A DNA stretch of 25,268 nt from Succinatimonas sp. UBA6849 (GTDB lineage: Bacteria; Pseudomonadota; Gammaproteobacteria; Enterobacterales; Succinivibrionaceae). This document shows, piece by piece, positions 14,464-22,332 of this stretch (its first letter is position 1; the number at the start of each line of letters is the position of its first letter). The notes beneath the pieces were generated by a model. The model ran no database searches and was not told the DNA's origin. It saw only the letters and a program-made list of their open reading frames with translations. The position numbers were made by a program, and so were the translations under genes. The stretch lies in the NCBI GenBank assembly GCA_002449335.1, contig DKDL01000134.1, positions 1 to 25,268 of the forward strand. Direction: 5' to 3'.

Positions 14464-16257
14464 ATGGCAGATCAAAAAGGTTTTAAGTTATTACCAATTG
14501 GTGGTGATACCTTTTCTGAAATCATCAACAAAAATATGTACTATGTTGATAATACTTCTTTCCTAAGAACAGTCTTTGCTGAAGATGAAAGCTCAGTACT
14601 TTTATTTACAAGACCACGTAGATTTGGCAAAACCTTACTTATGGACATGTTTGCCGATTTCTTTCGTTTAGATTATGTAAATCCTACAGATACATCATTT
14701 CAACAAAAGCTCTTCAAAGATACTGAGAACATGAAAGATAAGAGTTTTGTTGATAAATACATGGGACAATTTCCCGTTATCTTTATTTCGCTAAAAGATA
14801 TTAAAGGTATTAGCTATGAAGTAGCAAAAGGCGAACTTGTTAATCTAGTAAAAGGACTAGCTAGAACCTACAGTTTTCTGCAAAAAAGCGAAGTTCTAAC
14901 AGATGATGATAAATTAGACTTAAAAAATCTGTGCAGTGATGCTTATCTAAAAGCTCCAATTAACCAAAACAACCTCACTTCAGCTTTAAGTTTTCTGAGT
15001 TCTTGTCTGTATAAACATTTTAAGAAACAGGTAATTCTTCTAATTGATGAATATGATGTTCCATTAGCAAAAGCTGCTAGTTGGAAATACCATAAAGAAA
15101 TGGAAGACCTCATCAGTTCTTTTTTAGGAGTGCTAAAAAGTACGCCTAAAAATACCAACGAAGAAACAGCCCCTATTTTAAAGGTCGTTATGACAGGCTG
15201 TTTAAAGGTTGCAAAGAACTCTATTTTCACTGGTGTTAACAATGTTGTTATAAACACTGTTTTAAGTTCACAGTCTGAATTTACACAAATCATAGGATTT
15301 AACAGAGAAGAAACTAAAAAGATCTTAAAAGACTATAACCTAAGTAACTATGAGGAAATGTTCAAAGAAAACTATGATGGATACCGTTTTTATAAGGATG
15401 AAATGTTCTGTCCATGGGATGTAATCAACTTTGTTGCAGAAAATTATAAGCACGTACTTAATCATCAAGAATACAAAATAAAACCTGACAACTACTGGAT
15501 CACTAGTACCTCCTCAGATGTAGTAAAGGAATACATTGGTTTCTTGAAGGAAGATATAAGACAGCAACTTCAGGATCTTGTTGACAGAAAAACTATTGAA
15601 GTAAGCATCAATAATTCTATGAATTACGATGATTTAAAACTTCATGATCCTGATGATTTCTTCTCTTTATTGGTACATACAGGTTACTTAACAGCTGTTG
15701 GTAATCCATCAAAGAATAACTACATTGTAAAAATACCAAATGAAGAAATCCTAAATTGCTTTGAATCTAATATCAAGAAAGTCTTTGATGACAATTTAAC
15801 TTCAGGTCCCGACAAGAAGGCAGAAAAGTTAGCTTCAGGATTTTTAGAAGGAAACACATCAAGTGTTACTGCTATTCTTAACTCATTGTTGACTTCATAT
15901 GTCTCTATCAGAGATTTAGCAACAAAATCAAAACCAGAGAACTTCTATCATGGCTTTATGTCAGGAATATTTACAGTTTCTGAAAAATGGGTAAAAGAAT
16001 ATAAATCCAATTTTGAAGCAGGCGATGGTTATGCGGATATTTCTTTTAGAAATTCAGATAAGACCAAAGTTGCTATTTTGGAACTTAAGAGTTCACCTAG
16101 CGAAAAAGATATGAAAGTAGTTGCTCAAAAAGCTCTCTTGCAAATTGAAGAAAAACAATATGCAAAAGAGTTTTTAGAATTGCCGACTGTCCAATCAATT
16201 GAAACTTATGGAATTGCCTTTTTTAATAAACAATGCTACATCGTTTCAAAAAAATAA
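14464..16257 (+). CDS. AAA-ATPase-like / PD-(D/E)XK nuclease-superfamily protein
   Basis: This 597-residue protein has the two-domain build of a large uncharacterised family common in gut anaerobes: an N-terminal AAA-ATPase-like domain and a C-terminal PD-(D/E)XK domain. Motifs are the opening KLLPIGGDTFSEII, YYVDNTSFL, the P-loop RPRRFGKT (50-57) and Walker B ILLIDEYD (191-198). The C-terminal core has GDGYAD (520-525) and VAILELK with Glu540 and Lys542, then QIEEKQY. All catalytic positions expected for this family are kept. No signal or membrane segment is seen. The start has AAGG 6 bases upstream. It is monocistronic with no toxin, methylase or transposase partner. Family members are often multi-copy, and proposals include mobile-DNA or defence roles, but none is established. 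Confidence 0.85.
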   Translation: MADQKGFKLLPIGGDTFSEIINKNMYYVDNTSFLRTVFAEDESSVLLFTRPRRFGKTLLMDMFADFFRLDYVNPTDTSFQQKLFKDTENMKDKSFVDKYMGQFPVIFISLKDIKGISYEVAKGELVNLVKGLARTYSFLQKSEVLTDDDKLDLKNLCSDAYLKAPINQNNLTSALSFLSSCLYKHFKKQVILLIDEYDVPLAKAASWKYHKEMEDLISSFLGVLKSTPKNTNEETAPILKVVMTGCLKVAKNSIFTGVNNVVINTVLSSQSEFTQIIGFNREETKKILKDYNLSNYEEMFKENYDGYRFYKDEMFCPWDVINFVAENYKHVLNHQEYKIKPDNYWITSTSSDVVKEYIGFLKEDIRQQLQDLVDRKTIEVSINNSMNYDDLKLHDPDDFFSLLVHTGYLTAVGNPSKNNYIVKIPNEEILNCFESNIKKVFDDNLTSGPDKKAEKLASGFLEGNTSSVTAILNSLLTSYVSIRDLATKSKPENFYHGFMSGIFTVSEKWVKEYKSNFEAGDGYADISFRNSDKTKVAILELKSSPSEKDMKVVAQKALLQIEEKQYAKEFLELPTVQSIETYGIAFFNKQCYIVSKK

Positions 16258-16273
16258 TATAGTTAAGGGTTAT

Positions 16274-16316
16274 AGGTTGTAGTTTGCTCTTTCACGATTA
16301 GACTCATTTACAACCT
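16274..16316. other. Inverted repeat downstream of the AAA/PD-(D/E)XK gene
   Basis: AGGTTGTA (16274-16281) and TACAACCT (16309-16316) could form an 8-bp stem with a 27-base loop in the gap before the acylation cassette. No U-tract follows, so it is a weak terminator candidate. Confidence 0.3.
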
Positions 16317-16431
16317 TAATCAGTCTCCAATTTTAACAAAAGGCAATCATATCACTGCTAAATAAAACTCATTTAGTACCGACAACTATAGAAGTACAGC
16401 TTGTTTTGTAAAAAGGATTTAGTAAAAAAAA

Positions 16432-17757
16432 ATGCCAATGGAAGACAATAACCACGGAGATAACAGCAATACAGTTGGTGAGTACTGTTATGAACTAGCC
16501 CAAAAGCTGTTTCCAATTTGCAGAAGTATCACTGGTAATGGTTTTAGACAGTCTTTAGCCATCTTAAAAGAAGAGTTACCTGAGATAAATGTTTTTGAAG
16601 TACCATCTGGCACTGAAGTTTTCGATTGGACCGTACCTAAAGAGTGGAACTGTACAGAAGCTTATATTGAGGATGAGGATCACCACAGAGTCATCGACTT
16701 TAAAGAAAACAATCTGCATGTATTAGGTTACTCAGCACCTTTTGATAAAGTACTTCCATTTTCTGAACTTAAAAACTACATCTACACGCAAAAAGATCAA
16801 AAAGATGTCATTCCTTATGTAACCTCATACTATAAGGAAAGATCAGGCTTTTGCATGTCTCAAAATCAATTTGATGAATTAGCAAAACATGAAGATCAAA
16901 AATACCATGCTGTAATTAAAAGTACTTTAGATGAGCATGGCTCTTTAACTTATGGTGAATGCATCATCAAAGGTAAATCAGATAAAGAGATTTTAATCTC
17001 AACTTACCTTTGCCATCCTTCTATGGCAAATAACGAGTGCTCTGGTCCTGCTTTATCCGTAGCTTTAGCAAAGTTCATTAAAGAAAAGCCTCGTTACTAT
17101 ACCTACAGATTTATCTACATACCTGAGACCATAGGCTCTATTACTTACCTTTCAAGAAACCTTGAGTTTTTAAAGAAAAATACCGTAGCAGGCTTTGTAC
17201 TGTCATGTGTTGGTGATAATCGAAATTACTCATATGTAAAAACGCGTTATGGCAATACCATTACTGATAAATTACTTGAGAATACCTTAAAGCATTTAGT
17301 TCCTTCACATAAGGCTTATTCTTTCTATCATCGAGGATCTGATGAAAGACAGTTTAATGCTCCTGGTGTAGATTTGCCTGTATGCTCTGTATCTAGAACT
17401 AAATATGGAGCCTATCCTGAGTATCACACCTCAAAGGACGATTTAACCTTAATTAGTCCTGAAGGCTTTGCTGGTGAATACGAGGTTATGACTAAATCTC
17501 TTTTAGTACTAGAGAATAACTTTAAATACAGAATCAACGTATTCTGTGAGCCACAATTAGGTAAAAGAGGACTCTACCCTACTATAAGTCAGAAAGGCTC
17601 ATACAGCTCAATTATTGCCATAAGGGATTTCATTGCTTATGCTGATGGCACCAATACCTTGTTAGATATTAGCGAACTCATCAATATTCCAGCCTATGAG
17701 TTGATAGCAATTAAAGATAAACTGCTTGAAAACAAACTTATTGATGTAATGAATTAG
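16432..17757 (+). CDS. DUF4910 / M28-like aminopeptidase-type protein with C-terminal winged helix
   Basis: This 441-residue protein of the DUF2172/DUF4910 group has a zinc-aminopeptidase fold with an inserted domain. Visible features are FPICRSITGNGFRQSL at 27-42, the insertion at about 60-180 and TYLCHPSMANNECSGP (191-206) with His195 as likely metal ligand. Further candidates are PETIGS with Glu232, GSDERQF with Asp304 and YHTSKDD with His332. The last 70 residues look like the winged-helix module often fused to this family. It is cytoplasmic, with no signal. Homologues are often found in polysaccharide or secondary-metabolite loci, but no reaction is established. The start is odd: the nearest GGA is 14 bases upstream and a nine-A run touches the ATG. 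It leads the cassette and is 45 bases from the acyltransferase gene. Confidence 0.8.
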   Translation: MPMEDNNHGDNSNTVGEYCYELAQKLFPICRSITGNGFRQSLAILKEELPEINVFEVPSGTEVFDWTVPKEWNCTEAYIEDEDHHRVIDFKENNLHVLGYSAPFDKVLPFSELKNYIYTQKDQKDVIPYVTSYYKERSGFCMSQNQFDELAKHEDQKYHAVIKSTLDEHGSLTYGECIIKGKSDKEILISTYLCHPSMANNECSGPALSVALAKFIKEKPRYYTYRFIYIPETIGSITYLSRNLEFLKKNTVAGFVLSCVGDNRNYSYVKTRYGNTITDKLLENTLKHLVPSHKAYSFYHRGSDERQFNAPGVDLPVCSVSRTKYGAYPEYHTSKDDLTLISPEGFAGEYEVMTKSLLVLENNFKYRINVFCEPQLGKRGLYPTISQKGSYSSIIAIRDFIAYADGTNTLLDISELINIPAYELIAIKDKLLENKLIDVMN

Positions 17758-17802
17758 TGTAGCAATAGGTAGTAGTTAGTTGATTCTCTTAAAGGATTTA
17801 TT

Positions 17803-18591
17803 GTGGATATCTATTCAAAAATAGTTGACTGTTTTGATCTGAAAAAAGGTGACTGCATTTGGCTTTCATCTGAACTTATCAAACTTGTTTTACTCTTAAA
17901 AAGAAACAAGATTACTTTTGACGGTAATGCTCTTATTGAAACTTTTCAAAAGGCAGTAGGTCCAGAAGGTACTATCTTAATTCCAAACTTTTCGTTTGAA
18001 TTTAGTAACCATAAGTTCTATGACATTAGAAAAACCAAAGGAGTGACTGGAGCTCTTGGTAATATTGCTCTTAATAGAGATGATTTTAAAAGAACCAAAC
18101 ATCCTATGCATTCTTTTGAGGTTTGGGGTCAAGATCAGGACTATCTTATTTCATTAAATAATAGAAACTCTTTTGGCAGTGATTCTCCATTTGCCTACTG
18201 CATTTCTCATCATGTTAAACAAATTATCTTAGGCACTGATTATGTTCATGCTATGACTTTTGTTCACTATGCAGAGGTTGCTTGCAATGTTCCATACAGA
18301 TTTGCCAAAACATTTACAGGTAAGTACGTGCATGAGAATGGAACAGAGGAAGAATATTCTTGTGATTATGCTGCTAGAAAGCTAGAAATACGACCTACAG
18401 AATGTTTTAATCGTATGGGAGCAATTTTAGAAAAAGCAGGGACCTCAAAGAGAATTGATACCTTAGGCATCAACAGCTATTTAGTTGATCTAGCCAAAAG
18501 CTTCCCTATCATTTGTGAAGACATTATTAGCAATCAATGTAAGAATATCTACGAATTTAATATTCCTAGAGAAGAGATTTTTACCTACTAG
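17803..18591 (+). CDS. AAC(3)-family (Antibiotic_NAT) N-acyltransferase
   Basis: This 262-residue protein has the aminoglycoside 3-N-acetyltransferase fold pattern. GPEGTILIPNFSFEF (53-67), GALGNIALNRDDFKRTKHPMHSFEVWG (83-109, His100), FGSDSPF (124-130) and IILGTDYVHAMTFVHYAE (141-158) correspond to the family core. His155 and Glu158 stand in the catalytic LH..AE motif. Classical members move acetyl from CoA to an amine of an aminoglycoside. Here the adjacent adenylation enzyme and carrier protein suggest that the donor is an aminoacyl-carrier thioester and the acceptor an amino sugar or other amine; that is inference. A resistance function is unlikely from context. Translation starts at GTG 17803, 6 bases after AAAGGA. 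The 19-base gap to the next gene supports an operon. Confidence 0.82.
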   Translation: MDIYSKIVDCFDLKKGDCIWLSSELIKLVLLLKRNKITFDGNALIETFQKAVGPEGTILIPNFSFEFSNHKFYDIRKTKGVTGALGNIALNRDDFKRTKHPMHSFEVWGQDQDYLISLNNRNSFGSDSPFAYCISHHVKQIILGTDYVHAMTFVHYAEVACNVPYRFAKTFTGKYVHENGTEEEYSCDYAARKLEIRPTECFNRMGAILEKAGTSKRIDTLGINSYLVDLAKSFPIICEDIISNQCKNIYEFNIPREEIFTY

Positions 18592-18610
18592 CACCAATTA
18601 GGCATATCCC

Positions 18611-20149
18611 ATGAAAACAAATATTCTTCAGTATCTTGAAGAGACTGCAAAAAAATATCCAGATAAAGTAGCCTTTGCAGATGCAAGTGAAAAGCTATCT
18701 TTTAAACAATTAGAAACAAATGCCAGAACAATTGGTAGTTTTCTGTTAGAAAAGACAGCTCCTAAAAAGCCTGTTGTGATCTATATGAAAAAAGGAGCCA
18801 ATAATCTCAATGCATTTTTAGGTGCTGTATATGCAGGATGTTTTTATGTTCCTATTGATAGTGGTATGCCAAAAGATAGAGTTTCTTTAATATTATCAAC
18901 ACTAAAGCCTAGTGTTGTAATTTATGATGACTCTACTAATAAGAATATCAAAGAGCTTAATATACAGTGCCAGTGTTTCAATTATAAAGACACGCTTTCT
19001 GCTATTGCTGAAAAACAAAAGACTAAAAGCCAAAAGTTAGATATAAACTTAAAATTAGATAAAATAAGAAACAGACACAAGAGTACCGATCTTTTATATG
19101 TGCTTTTCACCAGTGGTTCTACAGGCACACCTAAAGGTGTTACCATTTCTCACCAAAGTGTAATCGACTTTGTTGAATGGATTTGTGATAAATACTCTTT
19201 AAATGCAGAAAACACCCTGTGCAATCAGGCTCCATTCTATTTTGATGCCTCAGTACCAGATCTTTATATTCCGTTAAAAACAGGTGCTACCGTATTTATT
19301 CCACCTAAGATGTTCTACACCTTTCCTAAAAAGATCTTAGCCTATGTAGTCGAAAACAAAGTTAACACTTTAATTTGGGTTCCATCTGCTTTGTGCAATG
19401 TAGTTAACTGCAAAGCCTTAGATTTATGTGTACCAAGTGAAGTAAAACTTGTGATCTTTTGTGGCGAGGTGATGCCTTGCAAACATCTTAATGTATGGCG
19501 TAAAGCCTTGCCTCATACCAAATTTGTGAATATGTACGGTCCAACTGAGGCTACCTATGCTTGTACCTATTATGAGATAGATAAAGAATTTAGTGATGAT
19601 GACAAGTTGCCTTTAGGCAAAGCTTGTGAAAACAGTGAAATCATTTTATTAGATGAGAAAGATGCACTTGCTGCAGATGGCGAACAAGGTGAAATTTGTA
19701 TTTTAGGACAATGTCTGTCTAACGGATACTATGCTAATAAAAAGAAAACAGATGAAGCTTTTGTACAAAATCCATTAAATCACTGTTGGAATGAGTTGAT
19801 GTATAGAACTGGAGATCTTGCCTATAAGAATGAAAACGGTGAGCTCATTTTTGCAGGTCGCAAAGATTTTCAAATCAAAAGACTTGGACACAGAATTGAG
19901 TTAGGCGAAATTGAAAACGCATTTCTATCTGTAAACGGTATTGATAGCGCCTGTTGCATTTATAATGAAGAAAACAGCGATATTATTGGCGTGTATGTAG
20001 GTAAATTAGAAGTGGAACAATTAAGAGAAGAAATCTCAAAGAAACTACCTAACTACATGATGCCAAATAGTATTGAGAAGTTATCAAGTATGCCAATGAA
20101 CCTAAATGGCAAAATTGACAGAACCACTCTAAAACAAATTTATTCTTGA
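18611..20149 (+). CDS. Stand-alone amino-acid adenylation enzyme, DltA-like
   Basis: This ANL-superfamily enzyme of 512 residues activates a carboxylic acid with ATP and loads it on a phosphopantetheine carrier. Core motifs are A3 LFTSGSTGTPKG (165-176), A4 FDASVPDLY (211-219), A5 NMYGPTEAT (307-315), A7 YRTGD (398-402), A8 from GRKDFQIKRLGHRIELGE and A10 NGKIDR with the catalytic Lys501. FCGEVMP (283-289) parallels the FCGEVLP segment of DltA, whose cysteine lines the D-alanine pocket. NQAPFYFD matches NQAPFSFD of DltA. A small amino acid such as D-Ala or Gly is therefore a reasonable guess, not proven. Size and single-domain form are DltA-like. The carrier gene follows 7 bases later, its GAGG site overlapping this stop codon. 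dltB and dltD are absent. Confidence 0.85.
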   Translation: MKTNILQYLEETAKKYPDKVAFADASEKLSFKQLETNARTIGSFLLEKTAPKKPVVIYMKKGANNLNAFLGAVYAGCFYVPIDSGMPKDRVSLILSTLKPSVVIYDDSTNKNIKELNIQCQCFNYKDTLSAIAEKQKTKSQKLDINLKLDKIRNRHKSTDLLYVLFTSGSTGTPKGVTISHQSVIDFVEWICDKYSLNAENTLCNQAPFYFDASVPDLYIPLKTGATVFIPPKMFYTFPKKILAYVVENKVNTLIWVPSALCNVVNCKALDLCVPSEVKLVIFCGEVMPCKHLNVWRKALPHTKFVNMYGPTEATYACTYYEIDKEFSDDDKLPLGKACENSEIILLDEKDALAADGEQGEICILGQCLSNGYYANKKKTDEAFVQNPLNHCWNELMYRTGDLAYKNENGELIFAGRKDFQIKRLGHRIELGEIENAFLSVNGIDSACCIYNEENSDIIGVYVGKLEVEQLREEISKKLPNYMMPNSIEKLSSMPMNLNGKIDRTTLKQIYS

Positions 20150-20156
20150 GGATATT

Positions 20157-20381
20157 ATGGAAGAACTACTAACTCTGCTGTCTCAAATTAAAGAAGATGT
20201 TGACTTTAAGAACAGTGTAAATCTTGTAGAAGACGGTGTTTTAGATTCTCTAGAAATCGTTGCTATTATTGATGGCATTGAAAAAACATTTAAGATTTCA
20301 CTCGATCCTGATGATATTGATCCTAGCAATTTTCAGTCAGCGACCGCTATGTGGAACATGGTAAAGAAGCACTTAGCTTAG
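20157..20381 (+). CDS. Acyl/peptidyl carrier protein (DltC-sized)
   Basis: This is a 74-residue acidic helical carrier protein. The phosphopantetheine attachment serine is Ser31 in EDGVLDSLEIVAII. The following IEKTFKISLDPDDIDPSNFQSATAMWNMV matches helices II-IV of carrier proteins. Its size and pairing with a stand-alone DltA-like enzyme suggest that it is the dedicated carrier of that enzyme rather than the fatty-acid ACP. A strong GAGG site lies 7 bases upstream, within the end of the adenylation gene, so the two are translationally coupled. It needs a 4'-phosphopantetheinyl transferase encoded elsewhere. It is the last gene of the cassette; a hairpin follows. Confidence 0.88.
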   Translation: MEELLTLLSQIKEDVDFKNSVNLVEDGVLDSLEIVAIIDGIEKTFKISLDPDDIDPSNFQSATAMWNMVKKHLA

Positions 20382-20391
20382 AATTGAGAAA

Positions 20392-20440
20392 TTTAAAGGT
20401 TCTGCCTTGAAGAGGTAGGTGGGGTGGCAGAACCTTTAAA
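20392..20440. terminator. Bidirectional hairpin between the carrier-protein gene and flgI
   Basis: TTTAAAGGTTCTGCC (20392-20406) and GGCAGAACCTTTAAA (20426-20440) form a perfect 15-bp stem with a 19-base, G-rich loop. It sits between convergent genes and should serve both. The U-rich parts lie at the stem base rather than after it. Confidence 0.8.
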
Positions 20441-20445
20441 ACCTT

Positions 20446-21564
20446 TTAGATAATTTCTAACTTACCGTCAATAGCTCCTGCTTTATCTAAAGCTTCTAGT
20501 ACTGACATTAAATCACCTGGTGCTAAACCTACTTGGTTTACGGCTCTTACTAAGTCATCTAAGGTTGCACCTGTATCAAACTTGAACATCTTACCTTTCT
20601 TCTCACTTACATTGATTTGAGAATCAGGAACAATTGCAGTCTGTCCTTGAGAGAAACTGTTAGGCTGAGATACTCTTGGATCTTCAGATACAGTAACAGT
20701 AAGACCACCATGAGTTACGGCAACTGGTTTTAGTTTTACATTATTACCTATAACAATGGTACCAGTACGTGAATTTACTACGATTCTAGCAGCATCTTCA
20801 CCTTGATCGATTTCAATGTTCTCAAGAGTTGATAAGTAAGATACTCTCTGAGATGGATCACGTGGAGCACTAACTCTAATTGAAGCTGAATCCTGAGCTA
20901 CAGCTGAACCATCACCATAAAGATCGTTAATTGCATCAACTACATTTTTGGCAGTGGTAAAATCAGCACGATTTAAGTTAAAGACAAATGAATCAGTCTG
21001 ACTGAAGTTATCAGGTACTTCGCGCTCTACAATTGCGCCATTAGCAATTCTGCCTACTGTAGGAGTGTTTACAGTAACCTTTGAGCCATCAGCACCTTCT
21101 ACACCTAAACCGCCTACAACCAGTGAGCCTTGAGCGATGGCATAGACGTTGCCGTCTACACCACGTAACATGGTCTGCAATAAGGTACCACCACGTAATG
21201 AAGTAGCTTCACCAATTGCAGATACAGTTACGTCAATAGTTTGACCAGTCTTTGAAAATGGAGGCATAGTTGCATGAATTGCTACAGGAGCTACGTCTTT
21301 AATCTTTAAAGAAGTGCTCTCATCAATCTTGATACCAAAGTTATTTAGCATTGAGCGGAAGCTCTGCTCTGTAAACTTTGAGTTCTTTTCACCGGTACCT
21401 GCTAAACCAACTACTAGACCATAACCTAAAAGCTGGTTTTCACGAATACCTTGAATTGAAGCAATATCTTTTAATCTTGCAGCTTCTGCATCATTGATGC
21501 TAAGAGAGCTTAATACAGCAACTCCTAAGCACAATGATTTAAAAAACTTTAATGCAATTCTCAT
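20446..21564 (-). CDS. flgI: Flagellar P-ring protein FlgI
   Basis: This builds the P ring around the flagellar rod in the peptidoglycan layer. From the ATG at 21564 it has 372 residues, normal for FlgI. A Sec signal peptide (about residues 1-28, ending ...NDAEA) is followed by the family block RLKDIASIQGIRENQLLGYG and VVGLAGTGEK. The C-terminus LDDLVRAVNQVGLAPGDLMSVLEALDKAGAI is also typical. I prefer the ATG at 21564 (GGTGGGG just upstream) to the GTG at 21573, which lies in that ribosome site. It is the last gene of the flgFGHI unit; flgJ, often next, is absent here. Confidence 0.95.
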   Translation of the reverse strand: MRIALKFFKSLCLGVAVLSSLSINDAEAARLKDIASIQGIRENQLLGYGLVVGLAGTGEKNSKFTEQSFRSMLNNFGIKIDESTSLKIKDVAPVAIHATMPPFSKTGQTIDVTVSAIGEATSLRGGTLLQTMLRGVDGNVYAIAQGSLVVGGLGVEGADGSKVTVNTPTVGRIANGAIVEREVPDNFSQTDSFVFNLNRADFTTAKNVVDAINDLYGDGSAVAQDSASIRVSAPRDPSQRVSYLSTLENIEIDQGEDAARIVVNSRTGTIVIGNNVKLKPVAVTHGGLTVTVSEDPRVSQPNSFSQGQTAIVPDSQINVSEKKGKMFKFDTGATLDDLVRAVNQVGLAPGDLMSVLEALDKAGAIDGKLEII

Positions 21565-21582
21565 AGTCCCCACCTTACAAAA

Positions 21583-22272
21583 CTAGAAGAATATATTAAA
21601 TGCGCTGTTAAACAGTCTAGACAGATAACCGCGTTCCTGAGTATCCGCAAAATCACCGGTTCCACCGTACTGAATTCTAGCATTTGCAATTCTCTGTGAT
21701 GATACAGTGTTATCTGAGCTGATATCAGCAGGTCTAATTAGACCGGTTACACGGACATATTCATTTCCGTTGTTTAACATCAACCACTTCTCGCCTTGTA
21801 CCTGCAGGTTACCGTTAGAGTATACCTTTACTACACTAACTGAAATCTGACCTGACAACTGGTTTGACTGTTTAGCCTTAGCACTTCCTGAAAAATCATT
21901 GGAGTTGCTAGAAGACAGTGTTGGTGTCAAATTCTTGAAATGTAAATTCTTACTTGCAAGAGTTATACCACCATAGTTATTGTTCCCAGATTTTTTAAGA
22001 TCAGTAGTAGCATTCTTACTTGCAGAAGTTGCTTCTTCTAGGGTTACAGAGATGATATCACCAACTTTATGAGCTGATGTATCTGAATACATACCATTGT
22101 TCATGGTATAAGGATTATAGATACCACCAGTAGGTACTGCGTTGGTGTAATCCTCTTCAGGCAGCGCAGGAGCATACTTTGGATCATCTGGTTTTGCTGA
22201 GAATGTATCTAGAGCACAACCTTGTAATAGCACTAACTGTGATAAAGCAATTGCTAAAATAACCTTCTTCAT
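21583..22272 (-). CDS. flgH: Flagellar L-ring lipoprotein FlgH
   Basis: This outer-membrane L-ring subunit has 229 residues. The lipoprotein signal ends with the lipobox LLQGC (Cys19). Family landmarks are SLFS-type spacing replaced by GGIYNPYTMNNGMYSD, then HKVGDIISVTLEEATSASK (about 68-86), GNLQVQGEKWLMLNNGNEYVRV (about 154-175) and IRPADISSDNTVSSQRIANARIQY. The ending AFNIFF is usual. It is 18 bases upstream of flgI and has a GGGGTGGGG-type ribosome site. Confidence 0.95.
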   Translation of the reverse strand: MKKVILAIALSQLVLLQGCALDTFSAKPDDPKYAPALPEEDYTNAVPTGGIYNPYTMNNGMYSDTSAHKVGDIISVTLEEATSASKNATTDLKKSGNNNYGGITLASKNLHFKNLTPTLSSSNSNDFSGSAKAKQSNQLSGQISVSVVKVYSNGNLQVQGEKWLMLNNGNEYVRVTGLIRPADISSDNTVSSQRIANARIQYGGTGDFADTQERGYLSRLFNSAFNIFF

Positions 22273-22332
22273 TTTACCCCACCCCTATTTTAATAACCTA
22301 CTTCTTACTTTACCTACCACTCATAACCTAAA

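Noticed and set aside
14943..15293. 116-codon minus-strand frame in the AAA/PD-(D/E)XK gene
   Set aside because: Antisense to the conserved ATPase domain and lacking any start signal.
17803..18591. Aminoglycoside resistance gene
   Set aside because: The AAC(3) fold is clear, but the gene is embedded in an adenylation/carrier operon with no mobile element, so a biosynthetic acyltransferase is the better reading.
18611..20381. Classical dlt operon for teichoic-acid D-alanylation
   Set aside because: dltB and dltD are missing and the host appears Gram-negative (mDAP recycling, L and P rings).
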